From Phanerodontia chrysosporium (taxonomy: Eukaryota > Basidiomycota > Agaricomycetes > Polyporales > Phanerochaetaceae): a stretch of 64,000 nt of DNA. The stretch's first letter is position 1. Each line of letters opens with the position of its first letter. Under the pieces are notes generated by a model. It made no database searches, was not told the origin of the DNA, and saw only the letters and a program-made list of their open reading frames with translations. The stretch lies in contig MJGA01000006.1 of NCBI GenBank assembly GCA_001910725.1, positions 1 to 64,000 on the forward strand, written 5' to 3'. Shown piece by piece: positions 54,252 through 64,000 of the stretch. A program made the position numbers and the translations under genes.

Positions 54252-56362
54252 ATGGCGACGAGGCCGGACGCACCGCGGAAACGCAGTTGGATTGGCAAAT
54301 ACAAGGACAAGGAGAGCCCCGCTCTGCCAGCTCCCCCCGAGGGCCGTGAGCTATCTTACGATCACCCCCTGTCGATCGCTGGCTCGTCCACCCACACTCC
54401 TTCGGGTGGCGGTCTGCCTTTCAAGCGGTCCAGTTCGGCCGTTTCTCTCGATTCCTCGCCCGCTTCAAGGCCTATCACTCCCACCGCCAGCACCCCCAGA
54501 CGTTGGTCCAGCTCGACGTCCTTGCTAACCAAGGAGGAACTTGACCAACAGGCTTCCCAGATCATCCTCAACGCCCTCGAGCGCACCAGCTCCCGCCAGC
54601 AGCAACCCAAGCCTGCCGACGCCGCACGCAACAGCGGCTCCTTCGGCAAGATGTCCCTCGCCTCCATGATGGGGGGCTTCTCCGGCCTCTCGCTCTCGCG
54701 CAACCGCGAAGAGAAGGAGCGCGGCCGCTCCGCCGTCAAGGACAAAGGCAAGGAGAAGGCCCGCGCCCGCTCTTCCTCCTTTGCTGGCCGCAACGACGAC
54801 GACGTTGACGCCGCTACGCAGCGCGCGCGCAGCCAGTCGCCCTTCCGCCTCCGCCGCACCCGCACGCGCGACACCTCGCCGACCGTCGAGGCCCTCACGC
54901 AGTCCGACGTCGAGTCCGACGTGGAGGTGAACCGCATCCGCCCGCGTAACAACGCCTTCTCGGTTGCGCAGTCAGACGACGACTCGCCGGACGACAGCGA
55001 CGACGACGACGAATCGGACGAGGAGTCCTGGAGCGACGCCGACCAGTTCGACCCCATCACCGAGAAGAACACCGAGCGCAACGCACTCGTGCCTGCCGAC
55101 CGCATCGAAAACGACACTGTCGACATCCCTGACCCTCTCGGCGAGGGCGTCAACGTCGTTATCCCCCCTGAGCCGTACTTCCCCTCGACGCTGAACACTG
55201 GCGTGCGCAACCCTCGCCGTCGTAAATCCACCCGCCCCGAAGACACACTTCCCCTCGTCACCTCCCGCCCTGTCTTCCAAAGGGACAGGTGCACCATCAC
55301 GGTTACTCATGGCAACCCAGAGAAGGCACTCGAGGAGTCAGGCAGACGTCCGAAACGATATGTGCTCGCTAGCGATCTCAGTGACGAGAGTAGATATGCA
55401 CTGGAGTGGGGGATCGGAACGGTTCTTAGAGACGGCGATGAAATGTGCGTGGCCACATCTATTCAAATGACATTGGCTCTGACCACATTCTATTCTTAGG
55501 CTTATCGTCACTGTCATGGAGAATGAAGACAAAGTCGACCCGTTGATCCCCAACCCTAACGATCGCATGACCAAGTTGCGCTCCCAGCAGGAGGTAGGTG
55601 GCCGCTTCCTGTTCGTGAGCAATGACCCTGGATGTTCCCGCAGAGGCAAGGAATGGCCTACATCTTGGTCCGCCAGGCGACTAGCCTGTTGCAGCGAACA
55701 CATCTGAATGTCACCATCTCATGCCAAGCATGGCACGCAAAAAATGCTCGCCACATGCTTCTGGGTACGTCTTCTCTACCTGCGGCTGGCTGGGGTTTTC
55801 TAATATCCGATCTGTAGACATTGTTGACTACGTCGAGCCCGTCATGCTCATCGTCGGCTCTCGTGGTCTTGGTAATTTGAAGGGGTCAGTGTGCTCTGAG
55901 CGTCCGATGCACGCCGCTGACATTCACGTTTTGTCTAGTATCCTCCTCGGGTCGACATCGCACTATCTCATCCAGGTAAGAGTGGTGTATGTTGGTTTTC
56001 CAAGCTGTAAGCTAACACTGCCTACAGAAATGCTCGGTCCCTGTGATGGTACGCTTAGTGTCCCCAGTGTCCCGTGTGCCAACTAACATCCCGTCCAGGT
56101 CGCCCGCCGCAGGCTCCGGCGCCCGCCACGCCGCGCGGCCCACCTTGCAACGCACCGGGCGCGTGTGTCTCTCGCCGAGGCCGCCGGAATCGATCGTGTC
56201 GCGGCGAAGGTCGACCAGGACGTCGCCGTCATGCGCGAGCAGGTCGAGCGCGACGAGCGCGACCACCATCCGGAGCCGGTCGAGATGGACGAGGACGCGT
56301 ACACCGAGATCGAGGCCGAGGGCAGCGGGACGTCTCCGCTCGGCCGCAAGGTCGCGGGGTAG
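54252..56362 (+). CDS. Universal stress protein (USP) domain protein with long disordered N-terminus
   Basis: Seven exons: 54252-55444, 55500-55593, 55644-55764, 55818-55884, 55939-55975, 56028-56048 and 56099-56362, about 598 aa. The first 370 residues are disordered, rich in Ser, Arg, Pro and Asp, with an acidic run near 54970-55030. The C-terminal USP domain is assembled from small exons: KRYVLASDLSDESRYALEWG, VLRDGDEMLIVTVM, GMAYILVRQATSLLQR, VNVTISCQAWHAKNARHMLL-like strands, DYVEPVMLIVGSRGLGNLKG and ILLGSTSHYLIQKCSVPVMV. The GxxG and GSTS residues form the ATP-binding loop of ATP-type USPs. A basic then acidic tail follows. It converges on PET127, with only 123 bp between the two stops. 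Confidence 0.88.
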
Positions 56363-56485
56363 GGGGCCACGCCGAAATATGCATCGTGCCACCGCCGTTG
56401 CGAAAGGTGTATGCAAAGTGTGTGATAGGAGGGTGGATGTGCTATGTAGATATTATATCGCAAGGCGGTAATGTAAAGTTGTACA

Positions 56486-59400
56486 CTAGTTTTGGGGCGA
56501 GCCGGAGAGGTCGTGGTTGGGCTTCGCCTGTGAACTCGAGGATTTGCCAGAGGTCGCGGTATCACGGGTGGAGGAATCACGCTTGCGGGTATACTCGCTT
56601 GTCTGCACTTTCTTTGTCGCGGCCTCTGCAGACTCCTCGTGCCCTCGAAAAAGTTGCGAACCGGCTCGTAGTGGCTGCCCTCGCGCCGCTTCTTCGCGGA
56701 GTCGTCGATGTTATTAAGCGTCGCGAGGATGACGTCCGCGACAGCCTCGTTCTGCGCCTCACTTGTTGCGCTGGCGTCGCCGCCGGCAGATGTGTCCTGG
56801 AAGAATGCGTCGGACTGGGGCTCCCAGACGACCTTGTGCGCTCCCGCGAGGCGCTCGGCCTCGCTTTCAGTGCGCTTCCTGCCGCGCTGCGCGACCTTGC
56901 GGAGCGCGAGGATGTTGGGCGTCGGCTCGCGGAAACGGTCGGGCGAGAACGTGCTGCGTGCCTGCTCGATGTCGCCGCCGCTGAAGTCCATCTCCTCCCA
57001 GATCTGCGCCATCTGCTCGACAGAGACACCGGTGGGCAGGTCGAAGACATAGCGCTGCTTCTCGAGCGCGGTTTGCTGGCGCGCGCGTATGGCTGCGATC
57101 GGGTCCGCGGACTGCGAGATCTGGTAGTGTACGGTCCCTATGGCGCGGTCAGTAGGCGATACGTTCCGAGTATGCGAGCACTAGACTTACAAGGATGCCT
57201 GTGAACACGCTCCAGCACCTTGTCACCTCGAATGTGTCTCTCCGCAAGGAAATTCGTGAAGGTCGCATGCAGCTCGACGATGGGTTTGTCCTCCGGTTCG
57301 CCTTCCCAATTGCAAGGCTCAGCCCACACGACAACTTCACTTTCCTGCGGGATAGCCTCCCAAACACACGCGATATGCTGTGGAAATCGCGTTAGCTTGA
57401 CGTATGAGATGTAGTCGGTCATGAGCCCACCTGCTCCGGGAAATGTCGTGTGATCTCGTTGGTGATGATTTCAAGGAGCTTGACGCATTTCTCGAAGACG
57501 TACGGACCGGCCTCCCTGTTGCCATAGATGCGCTCGTCCATTTCCTCCAGAGGCACATACTGGAATCCAAAGATGCGGGCAGTGTTATGGTAAGCGATGA
57601 AGACACCGTCCATGTTGCCGATGCGGGCTTGGAAGCTGCCATGACGATGTGAGAACCTCACACGACCCGTTGGAAACCGATCAACTTACCTATACTTGAG
57701 GAACGCGGAACGTATGAGATCGTAGTACTCGCGTTCGAAGCTCTCCAGTGTGCCGTGCATCTGACGGATCAGGTAGCCAGAATTCTCCTCATAGTTCATG
57801 ATGTCCAAGCGGATGGGAAGGCTGGCTCGGGTCTTGATATCGAACACACCTGTCCCTGGTAGTCGTGGATCCTGGCAGTCTAACTGAGAGCGCATCACAT
57901 AGCTTCCCACCTGCGACTTGTGAGAGGACGATCACGAAAGGCAGTGCGGTTACGTACTTTGGCATACCGACATGTCTCCCGACGTCGATCGACAGGAGTG
58001 GGGGGCGGAGGGGAAGAACGCAGTAGCTGCTTGAAGGCGGGTTCAGGCATCGTTAGGAATTTCTCCAGCATGGTGCCCTATTCAGCTTATGTTAAATCCG
58101 AGCCTTACACGGTGATATCGAAGCACATACCATCCACGTTAAGACATTCTTGTCGCTTGTCGAGTCGTAGGAGTACGAGTCTGTCGAATATATACCATTC
58201 CGATACCAAAGGACAGTGGAGGAAGGATAACGCTGTGCTGGAGTGAACGTCCTCGGCTAGACGGCAGGAGATGAGCAGACGGGCGACGGCGCGGTAAGAC
58301 GGGATTCTCACCTCGTGGTAGAAAGGTTGGCTCAGCACAGACGTATCAACTTCTTTGCCGCCGGAGAGTGCGAAGTAGATTTGGCTCAGCATGCCTGTGA
58401 GGGACGACGTTGAGCCTGCAAATTTGGCACCGTTTGCTTTGGCAAGTCTGAACAGGTCCTGTGCGACGTCAGTTAGTGCAGCACTGACAGATTCATGACT
58501 TACTTCATCCATAGAGCTCTTGATGAAGCCTGGTATCCGGCTAAAATCGAAGTCTTTCACTTTAGGGATGTTCTCCAGCCAAGGCGTGTAGTTGAAGACT
58601 CGTGACCGTGGATCCTGTAACCAGTTCACCCCAGGACTGAGAAACAGAATACAGTGAGTACAGCAACGTGGTAATGAGATTATCATACGTACTTGAAGAG
58701 CGCACGGTCGAGATTGTGAGCCAGACGCGGTATCGGACGCTGTTCCGACGGAGGATCCAGATCTGAGAAAAATGTTGACACTACGACACAAGCGAATTGG
58801 TTGAGACGACTTACCGTATAGATGGAAGGTTCCTTCCGTCGGCTCTATCAGGCCCTCTATAGTGTTATGAGCATGCGTAGGAACATCCTTCGTTTCTGAG
58901 AGTGTCGCCCCATCAAACCCTTGCGAAACAGCTTGAGCATACTGCGAAATGACACGCGAATGGGACTCACCTGTCGAGGGCCAACCGGTTGCCCAGAATG
59001 TCTCCCCTCCTATCCCGTCCACAGACGTGGACTTGTCTTCACTTGGCGACCCATTCCCAAGGGCCTCTGCTTCCTCCAAAGGCTTCTCGTCCTGTTGCAC
59101 CTCGCCTTGTGCCTTTGAGACCAATTTTTTCGTCCTCTTCGCCTGGACTACTTTCGCCTTCTCGCTCTCAACTGCTGTGGATGACGAAGCTTTGGGTACT
59201 ACTATATCCTTGGAGTGTTGCTTCAGCTCCTTGATGTGCCTCCGGACATTGCAACGGAGTTGAGTGATTGTGCGATCAGTCTTGAGCTTCTTCTTTCGTG
59301 CGATGTCTTTGGCAGCCTTCTCCACCTCGACGGAGAAATCTTTGCCGTAGGGCGAGAGAGCTGGGGAGCCGGATGTAGACGCATGGACACTGGCGGACGA

Positions 59401-59487
59401 GTGTAGTGCACAGAGTCTGGTATGTAGACGAGTCGCAGGTGCCCTGAGTGACCGCGCAGAGACCTGCATAGAATTTTTTATCTGCAC
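56486..59487 (-). CDS. PET127: Mitochondrial RNA-processing factor Pet127, one frameshift near the C-terminus
   Basis: Ten exons on the minus strand: 59487-58815, 58762-58693, 58636-58504, 58458-58312, 58256-58131, 58077-57958, 57910-57690, 57635-57431, 57377-57191 and 57137-56486, about 844 aa. Pet127 hallmarks are PGVNWLQDPRSRVFNYTPWL, GFIKSSMDEDLFRLAKANG, KFAGSTSSLTGMLSQIYFAL, RSQLDCQDPRLPGTGVFDIK, MNYEENSGYLIRQMHG and IGNMDGVFIAYHNTARIFGF. The N-terminus is a presequence; a second ATG at 59469 is possible. Yeast Pet127 works at the mitochondrial membrane in RNA processing and decay. One base missing in the A-run at 56648-56652 shifts the last 55 codons; restoring it gives a Ser/Lys-rich tail ending just before the USP gene. 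Confidence 0.9.
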
Positions 59488-59822
59488 GAGACAGTTGAAA
59501 GAGTGGATGAGAGAGGATCGAGTGTAGACGCACTAGAGCGTCCTGCGCTGCGTATCGGCGTGCCTGAACCTAAGAGGCTGTTCCTACAATGTGCCACAGT
59601 TGCAGCAAAGAACTACACTGTGGTTGCGGACCGACCAGGCGAAAGAAAGCGGGAGGACGAGCGAGAGCTCACGGAGGGGAGGACTGAGCAAGAGAGCAGG
59701 GCCAAAGTTGAACTCCGTCCAATCGAAGCATCCGATCACACAACTCCTAGGGTTAGGGTCACCCGGCACCATTGCCGCGGCGCGGACTCGGAGGCGTGTC
59801 CCGTGAACCAAGTCCCTCTCCG
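59488..59822. other. PET127 promoter region next to Gypsy-3
   Basis: Only 335 bp separate the PET127 start from the Gypsy-3 LTR, so the insertion may have displaced upstream regulatory sequence. Confidence 0.5.
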
Positions 59823-60158
59823 TGTAAGAGTCTGAATACGTGTATAGAGGACTTGAGCACAGGCCTCAAGTGTAGCGCGAGTACAGAAGACTTGGACTCA
59901 GGCTCCAAGTGTAGCAATAGATAACTAGACGAGAGTACAAGAGGAGAAGCTGAAGAAAAGAGTACAGAGAGGTAGTCCTTATATACTCTAACCCAGGCCT
60001 GCTACCAGGAGGGAACAACGAGGCATAGGCTACCAGTCAGTATGAGTCATAATGAATCAAGGGATGAAACATGATGAAAGAGGGGTGAAACATGTAAGAG
60101 AAAAGAGAGGATCAAATAAATCAGTATAGCCTTGCACAGCCGTATCCCAACTGTAACA
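59823..60158 (-). repeat. 3' LTR of Gypsy-3
   Basis: In sense it begins TGTTACAGTTGGG and ends CTCTTACA, 336 bp. The boundary at 59823 is inferred from the TG...CA rule without a second LTR to compare. A TATATAC-type motif occurs near 59975-59985. Confidence 0.65.
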
Positions 60159-60197
60159 TTACGTCCCCGTCCACGGTCGAGCTCCGTCGAGACCGAC

Positions 60198-61556
60198 TTA
60201 CTGCGTGATACACTCCGGAGGCAGATCGGAGTCTGTCAAAGTGGAGCTGTTGCCGGGGGCATCCGCGTTATGAGGAGTCGTATCTCGAGGTGTATACGGA
60301 GGTGGAATGATGGTGGGTTCGTCATTGGAGACACGAGCACGACGGTCACGACGACGTTGACGACGAGATGGGGTATTTGTGTTGCTGTTGGGTGATACCT
60401 CATTGAACGACCATCCCCGAGTGGGGCGAGTCTCCCGATAGAGGGGAGCCCAGACCCTCTGGTTGTACTGAGGGCGGCGAGGAAGGGGTTCGGTGCGATG
60501 AGCTGTCTGGGAGCGAAAGTGGAGTCGTTCGCCGTATTGCACGTGTCCGATGTTTGGATCGAAGTACGTGTTCCAGACTCCGTCTACCATTTCCACGATG
60601 TGGTCGTCTTGTTCTGCGAGAGTGGCAACGAGAAGTTCTTGCTCTCGTTGAGCATCGTAGAGATGGTTGAGCTGATCGCGGATTCGTCGGGCCATTCGGA
60701 CGAGGCGTGGAGCGGCTGTGGATTGGAGCTGTTGGATAAGGTCACCGACAGCATCTCGGGTGTTGTCGGTGATGCGTTGGACGTGGATGGTGGCAAGAGC
60801 GTAGTTTGCAAATACCGCGCAGGTAGTCGTTGCTCCCTCTTGGAACGCCGTGGAGCGGAGTGCGTCTCGGGTGACAGGGTGATACTGGATGTTGTTGAGG
60901 CGTTCTCGAAATTGGGGCCAATCGCGTTCTGCGGCGAGCTGTTCTTCGTAGGCATGATTGGCGAAGTGCCTGACGGTGACGCCGTTCCAGGTCCTTTCTC
61001 CATGTTGTCCTGTGACCCCTTCGTGCCAGTCTCCTTCGACGTACCAGGGTCTGTCTTCGACGAGGGTGTCGGAGTTAGAGGTTGCGGGCTCTTGGCTTTC
61101 GCCTGGGAGCTCTTGGACGTCAGGGTCTTGGGCATTTGGCTCGGAGGGTGGTTCTTCTCGGACGGGTTCCTCGTCAACGTCTCCTCTTCTGTCTTCTTCG
61201 GCCAGGCGGAGGATCTCAGGGAGGGACGATCCGATGAGTTCTCGGATACGTTCTTGGGCCTCCCATGCGACGATCCGTCGTTCGACCTCGTCGTCGAAGG
61301 CGAGCTGGGATTTGGTGCACCATTCGAGGATGATCTTCCAGAGATCATTTCGCTCGTTGGGAGTGGGGTTGTTGTTGAGCCAGTCGTTGATGGTGATGTC
61401 GATGTTGCGGGTGAAAATGTGGTCAGTGAAGTCGTCTGGGAGGAGTTGGCTAAGGGCGAGAAGTCGGTCATTGTTGGTGATGGGGATGGTGTCGCTGCCC
61501 ATGAGGGTAGCGAGGGCCTGGATGCGCTGGTAGGTGGAGGAGAAGTTGGTCGACAT
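60198..61556 (-). CDS. Extra ORF downstream of pol in Gypsy-3
   Basis: The 452-codon ORF starts MSTNFSSTYQRIQALATLMG and stops 40 bp before the 3' LTR. It is helical at the N-terminus (LLPDDFTDHIF, IILEWCTKSQLAFDDEVERR), acidic in the middle, helical again (AVGDLIQQLQSTAAPRLVRM) and ends with a basic patch (RRQRRRDRRARVS) and a PPPY motif. No signal peptide or membrane helix is seen, so it is not an Env protein. The PPxY and basic tail recall Gag-type late and RNA-binding motifs. It begins 65-70 nt after the chromodomain coding region and overlaps the still-open pol frame. Confidence 0.7.
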   Translation of the reverse strand: MSTNFSSTYQRIQALATLMGSDTIPITNNDRLLALSQLLPDDFTDHIFTRNIDITINDWLNNNPTPNERNDLWKIILEWCTKSQLAFDDEVERRIVAWEAQERIRELIGSSLPEILRLAEEDRRGDVDEEPVREEPPSEPNAQDPDVQELPGESQEPATSNSDTLVEDRPWYVEGDWHEGVTGQHGERTWNGVTVRHFANHAYEEQLAAERDWPQFRERLNNIQYHPVTRDALRSTAFQEGATTTCAVFANYALATIHVQRITDNTRDAVGDLIQQLQSTAAPRLVRMARRIRDQLNHLYDAQREQELLVATLAEQDDHIVEMVDGVWNTYFDPNIGHVQYGERLHFRSQTAHRTEPLPRRPQYNQRVWAPLYRETRPTRGWSFNEVSPNSNTNTPSRRQRRRDRRARVSNDEPTIIPPPYTPRDTTPHNADAPGNSSTLTDSDLPPECITQ

Positions 61557-61599
61557 TGCGGAGGGTTTGTAGAGGCAGTTGTACTAGTGGCTGATGTTG

Positions 61600-64000
61600 T
61601 AGAGCGAGGTCGCTGCTGACCATGAAGCCTAGGGTGTCTGCTTTTATATTCTTCGAGTAGTTCCTTGGCGTTCTCGAGATGAGATTCCGGTTCCCATGAG
61701 TTTTCCGCCGTTGGTTGGTCTTTCCACCTGATGAGGTAACGTCTTCCGTTGCCCCAGGGACGATCCGCCAAAATGGCTTCAACTTCGTACTCCTCGTGAC
61801 CATCGATAAGGTCAGGAGGGGGGTTCAGGAAGTTCTTCCCATGCTGCGGTGTTTCATGATACGGAGATAGAAGCGAAGCATGTACCACGGGGTGAATCTT
61901 CATGGTTTTGGGAAGCGCCAACTTGTACACGAGGCGCGATAAGACCTTGGCTATCTTGAAGGGTCCGTGCCTCTTGGGAGCTAGCTTCTTGAAGGGGTAG
62001 CCGTCGTCGTGATGAGTCATTTCCAACCAGACCTTCTGACCTTCTTTGAAAGGTTGGAAATGCCGGCAGACCCGGGTAGCCATTTGTGCCGTGGCATAAT
62101 CTAATGCGGCTCCTGCTTCTTCTTGTGCCCGTTGTCGCCTTCTGAACCATTCTTGAATAGAAGGGACTTTGGACTTGGCGAATTGTGTGGGTAACGCCAT
62201 TGGGTGAGAACCGTACATAAGGAAGAAGGGAGAATGGTGGGTCGCCGAGTGTTCCCTATTGTTGAAGGCAAACTCCATATTCGTTACGAAGTCTGCCCAG
62301 TCATGCGGGTGGTTGGAGCAGAAGATCCGTAGGTAGGATTCGATTTCGCGGTTGACGCGTTCTGTTTCACCATCCGTTTGAGGGTGATATGGTGTACTCA
62401 GGCGTTGTTCTGTTCCGGTGAGTCTCCATAATTCCCGCATGACTTGCGAGTCGAACTGTGGTCCCCTATCCGATAGGAATACACTTGGCATCCCGAAGCG
62501 ACGAAAAACTTGATTATGGTAGTTTGTGGCGGTCGTTATTGCATCGATTTTTTCGGTGCAAGGGATAAGGATTACCCCCTTCGTAGAATCGTGGTCGACC
62601 ACGACCATCAGAGCTGAATAGCCGCGGGACACAGGGAGATGAGTGATGAAGTCACAGGTGACGAAAGCAAAAGGGCGAGATCGGTGCGTGGCCTTGATCG
62701 GCTGTAGCGGCGGTTTCGTGGGATGCGTGTTGACTTTCATCTGTTGGCAGGTAGCGCAACCTTGCACGTATGCAGCGACAAAGGAGCGCATTCCTGGCCA
62801 GTAAAAGTCCCGGTCAATGAGTTCAGCTGTTTTATACCTTCCCGGATGGCCAGTTATAGGGGAATCGTGATAAAGGTGTGTTACTTGGCGTCGGAGTTGA
62901 AGGTCAGATGGAACATAACATTTATCGCGGTAGAAGATGAGGCCATCTTCAAATGACCAGTCATCTCGTGTAGTTCGCCCAGGGAAAGGGAGGTGAGTGC
63001 TGTTTAGTGCTGCAATGACTGTGTTGGCAAAAGGGTCGTCTTCTGTGAGACGTCGAATATCCCTTCGGAGGTTGTCATCGAATGGGTGGTGCATAGGAGA
63101 GATTGAATGGTCGGTGCTTGTGAGGAGGTCAGTTGCCATGTGCAATGATCGAATGCGAGTGGTTTGAAATACTGAGTCGGGGAGAAGAATAATATCGATG
63201 TTGTCGTCCGCGGTGTGAGTAGGGAAACGATTGCGGGTCATGGCGTCTGCTTGAACTAGTTGAGACCCGGGGCAATGATGAAGTGTGTAGTTGAATTGCG
63301 AAAGGAATAGATGCCATCGTGCTTGCCGTCGGTTAAGTCGTCGTGGCGAACGGAAATAAGTTAGATTCTTATGATCAGTTAGGATGCGAATTGGGTGGTA
63401 TGCTCCATGTAGATAATGGCGCCATGCCTCTAGAGCGCGGATAATTGCCAAGAGTTCTCTGTCGTAGATTTCGTAGTTCCGTTCCGCTGGTAATAGGGAT
63501 TGGGAAAGGTATGCGACGGGGTGCCATTCTCCATTTTCATCTTGCTGACGTAGTACCGCTGCGGTTGCCACAAGGGAAGCGTCGCATTCGATGACGAAGG
63601 GTTTAGTGGTGTCCGGAGTGAGTAGGACGGGTGCCGTGGTAAACCGTCTTTTCAATTCATCGAAGGCTTGTTGGCATTCCGTAGTCCAGTTGAACGGTGC
63701 GTCCTTCTTTGTGAGGTCCACGAGTGGGCGTGCAATATCAGAGTAATGGTCTATGAATCTTCGGTAGAAATTTCCGAAGCCCAGGAATCCTCGCACTTGC
63801 TTTACGGTAGTGGGAACTGGCCATTCTAGGACCCCCTTGACTTTGACGGGGTCCATTGAAACATTATTGAATGATACAATCATTCCCAAAAATTCAACCG
63901 ATTCGACGTCGAAGGCGCATTTTTCAGGTTTGACGAAGAGGTCGTTTTCCCGGAGTCTTCTTATGACGCGAATTGTCTTTTCCTGGATGTCTTGACTGTC
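61600..64000 (-). CDS. pol: Pol of Gypsy-3, 5'-truncated by the window edge
   Basis: The frame enters at 64000 within RT (RRLRENDLFVKPEKCAFD, then EFLGMI and GFLGFGNFYRRFIDHY). RNase H follows (ECDASLVATAAVL, DHKNLTYF), then the integrase HHCC finger (GHPGRYKTAEL to GCATCQQ), the core (TCDFITHLP, SDRGPQF, GETERVNREIE) and a chromodomain (EEYEVEAILADR, LIRWKDQ, SWEPESHLENA) that ends near 61620. The frame stays open to 60584, but that Ser/Thr/Pro-rich extension overlaps the extra ORF and is probably not translated. Domain order is that of a chromovirus and all visible motifs look intact. Confidence 0.9.

Larger units (their letters stand above)
59823..64000 (-). mobile_element. Gypsy-3: 3' part of a Ty3/Gypsy chromovirus, runs off the window
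   Basis: In sense (minus) order the window holds pol from within RT, an additional ORF, a purine tract (complement of 60159-60175) and a 3' LTR. It is a different lineage from Gypsy-1 and Gypsy-2 by LTR and ORF content. The 5' LTR, gag and the target duplication lie outside the window. Confidence 0.9.

Noticed and set aside
60498..61619. 373-codon plus-strand ORF opposite the extra ORF of Gypsy-3
   Set aside because: It is antisense to a better-supported ORF and made of repeated Val/Gly/Asp runs typical of a codon-bias shadow.
1..64000. tRNA, rRNA, CRISPR arrays, bacterial-type operons
   Set aside because: No tRNA-like B box with a plausible cloverleaf, no rRNA sequence and no regularly spaced repeats were seen; the gene structure is eukaryotic.

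Overview
The window reads as nuclear DNA of an Agaricomycete, probably a polypore-like basidiomycete. The reasons are spliceosomal introns of about 46-62 nt with GTRNGN donors and CTRAC-type branch sites, GC-rich third codon positions, DUF6535 and F-box-like families typical of this group, and fungal Ty3/Gypsy chromoviruses. I see no bacterial features, tRNA, rRNA or CRISPR array.

Left block (1-17225): a nest of retrotransposons. A broken Ty1/Copia relic (1-1414, minus) abuts a full-length Gypsy element (Gypsy-1, plus, 1415-17225). A second full-length Gypsy (Gypsy-2, minus, 8790-16888) is inserted in the 3' LTR of Gypsy-1, with a 5-bp target duplication and apparently identical LTRs. Both Gypsy elements share three features: a methionine-free ORF ahead of gag, a primer site complementary to the predicted transcript start (self-priming, as in Tf1), and a chromodomain at the end of integrase. 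Gypsy-2 pol also carries a C-terminal dUTPase. Gypsy-1 has a candidate -1 frameshift site, a single in-frame amber codon between pre-gag and gag, and an intron-like unit inside its LTR.

Central block (17226-59822): host genes. In order they are an F-box-like gene (+), mitochondrial ribosomal uL29m (+), an NDUFAF6-type complex I assembly factor (+), an 840-bp Tc1/mariner-like MITE, a 15-exon unknown gene (+), a single-pass membrane protein (+), a 94-aa DUF427 gene (-), a mitochondrial NAD-type carrier (+), an unknown gene that looks broken (+), a broken DUF6535 membrane gene (-), a derlin (-), a catalytically dead NDK-like protein (-), ERG26 (-), TAM41 (+), three F-box-like paralogues (-), a USP-domain protein (+) and PET127 (-). 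Many products act in mitochondria (uL29m, NDUFAF6, carrier, TAM41, PET127); derlin and ERG26 act in the ER.

Right block (59823-64000): a third Gypsy element (Gypsy-3, minus, running off the window), with an additional 452-aa ORF between pol and the 3' LTR.

One pattern crosses the window. Almost every disrupted ORF (ERG26, PET127, two F-box genes, DUF6535, Gypsy-2 pre-gag) is broken by what looks like the loss of one base in a homopolymer. This points to consensus error or an unusual mutation process, not ordinary pseudogene decay. Exon coordinates were derived by hand and may be off by one base in places.
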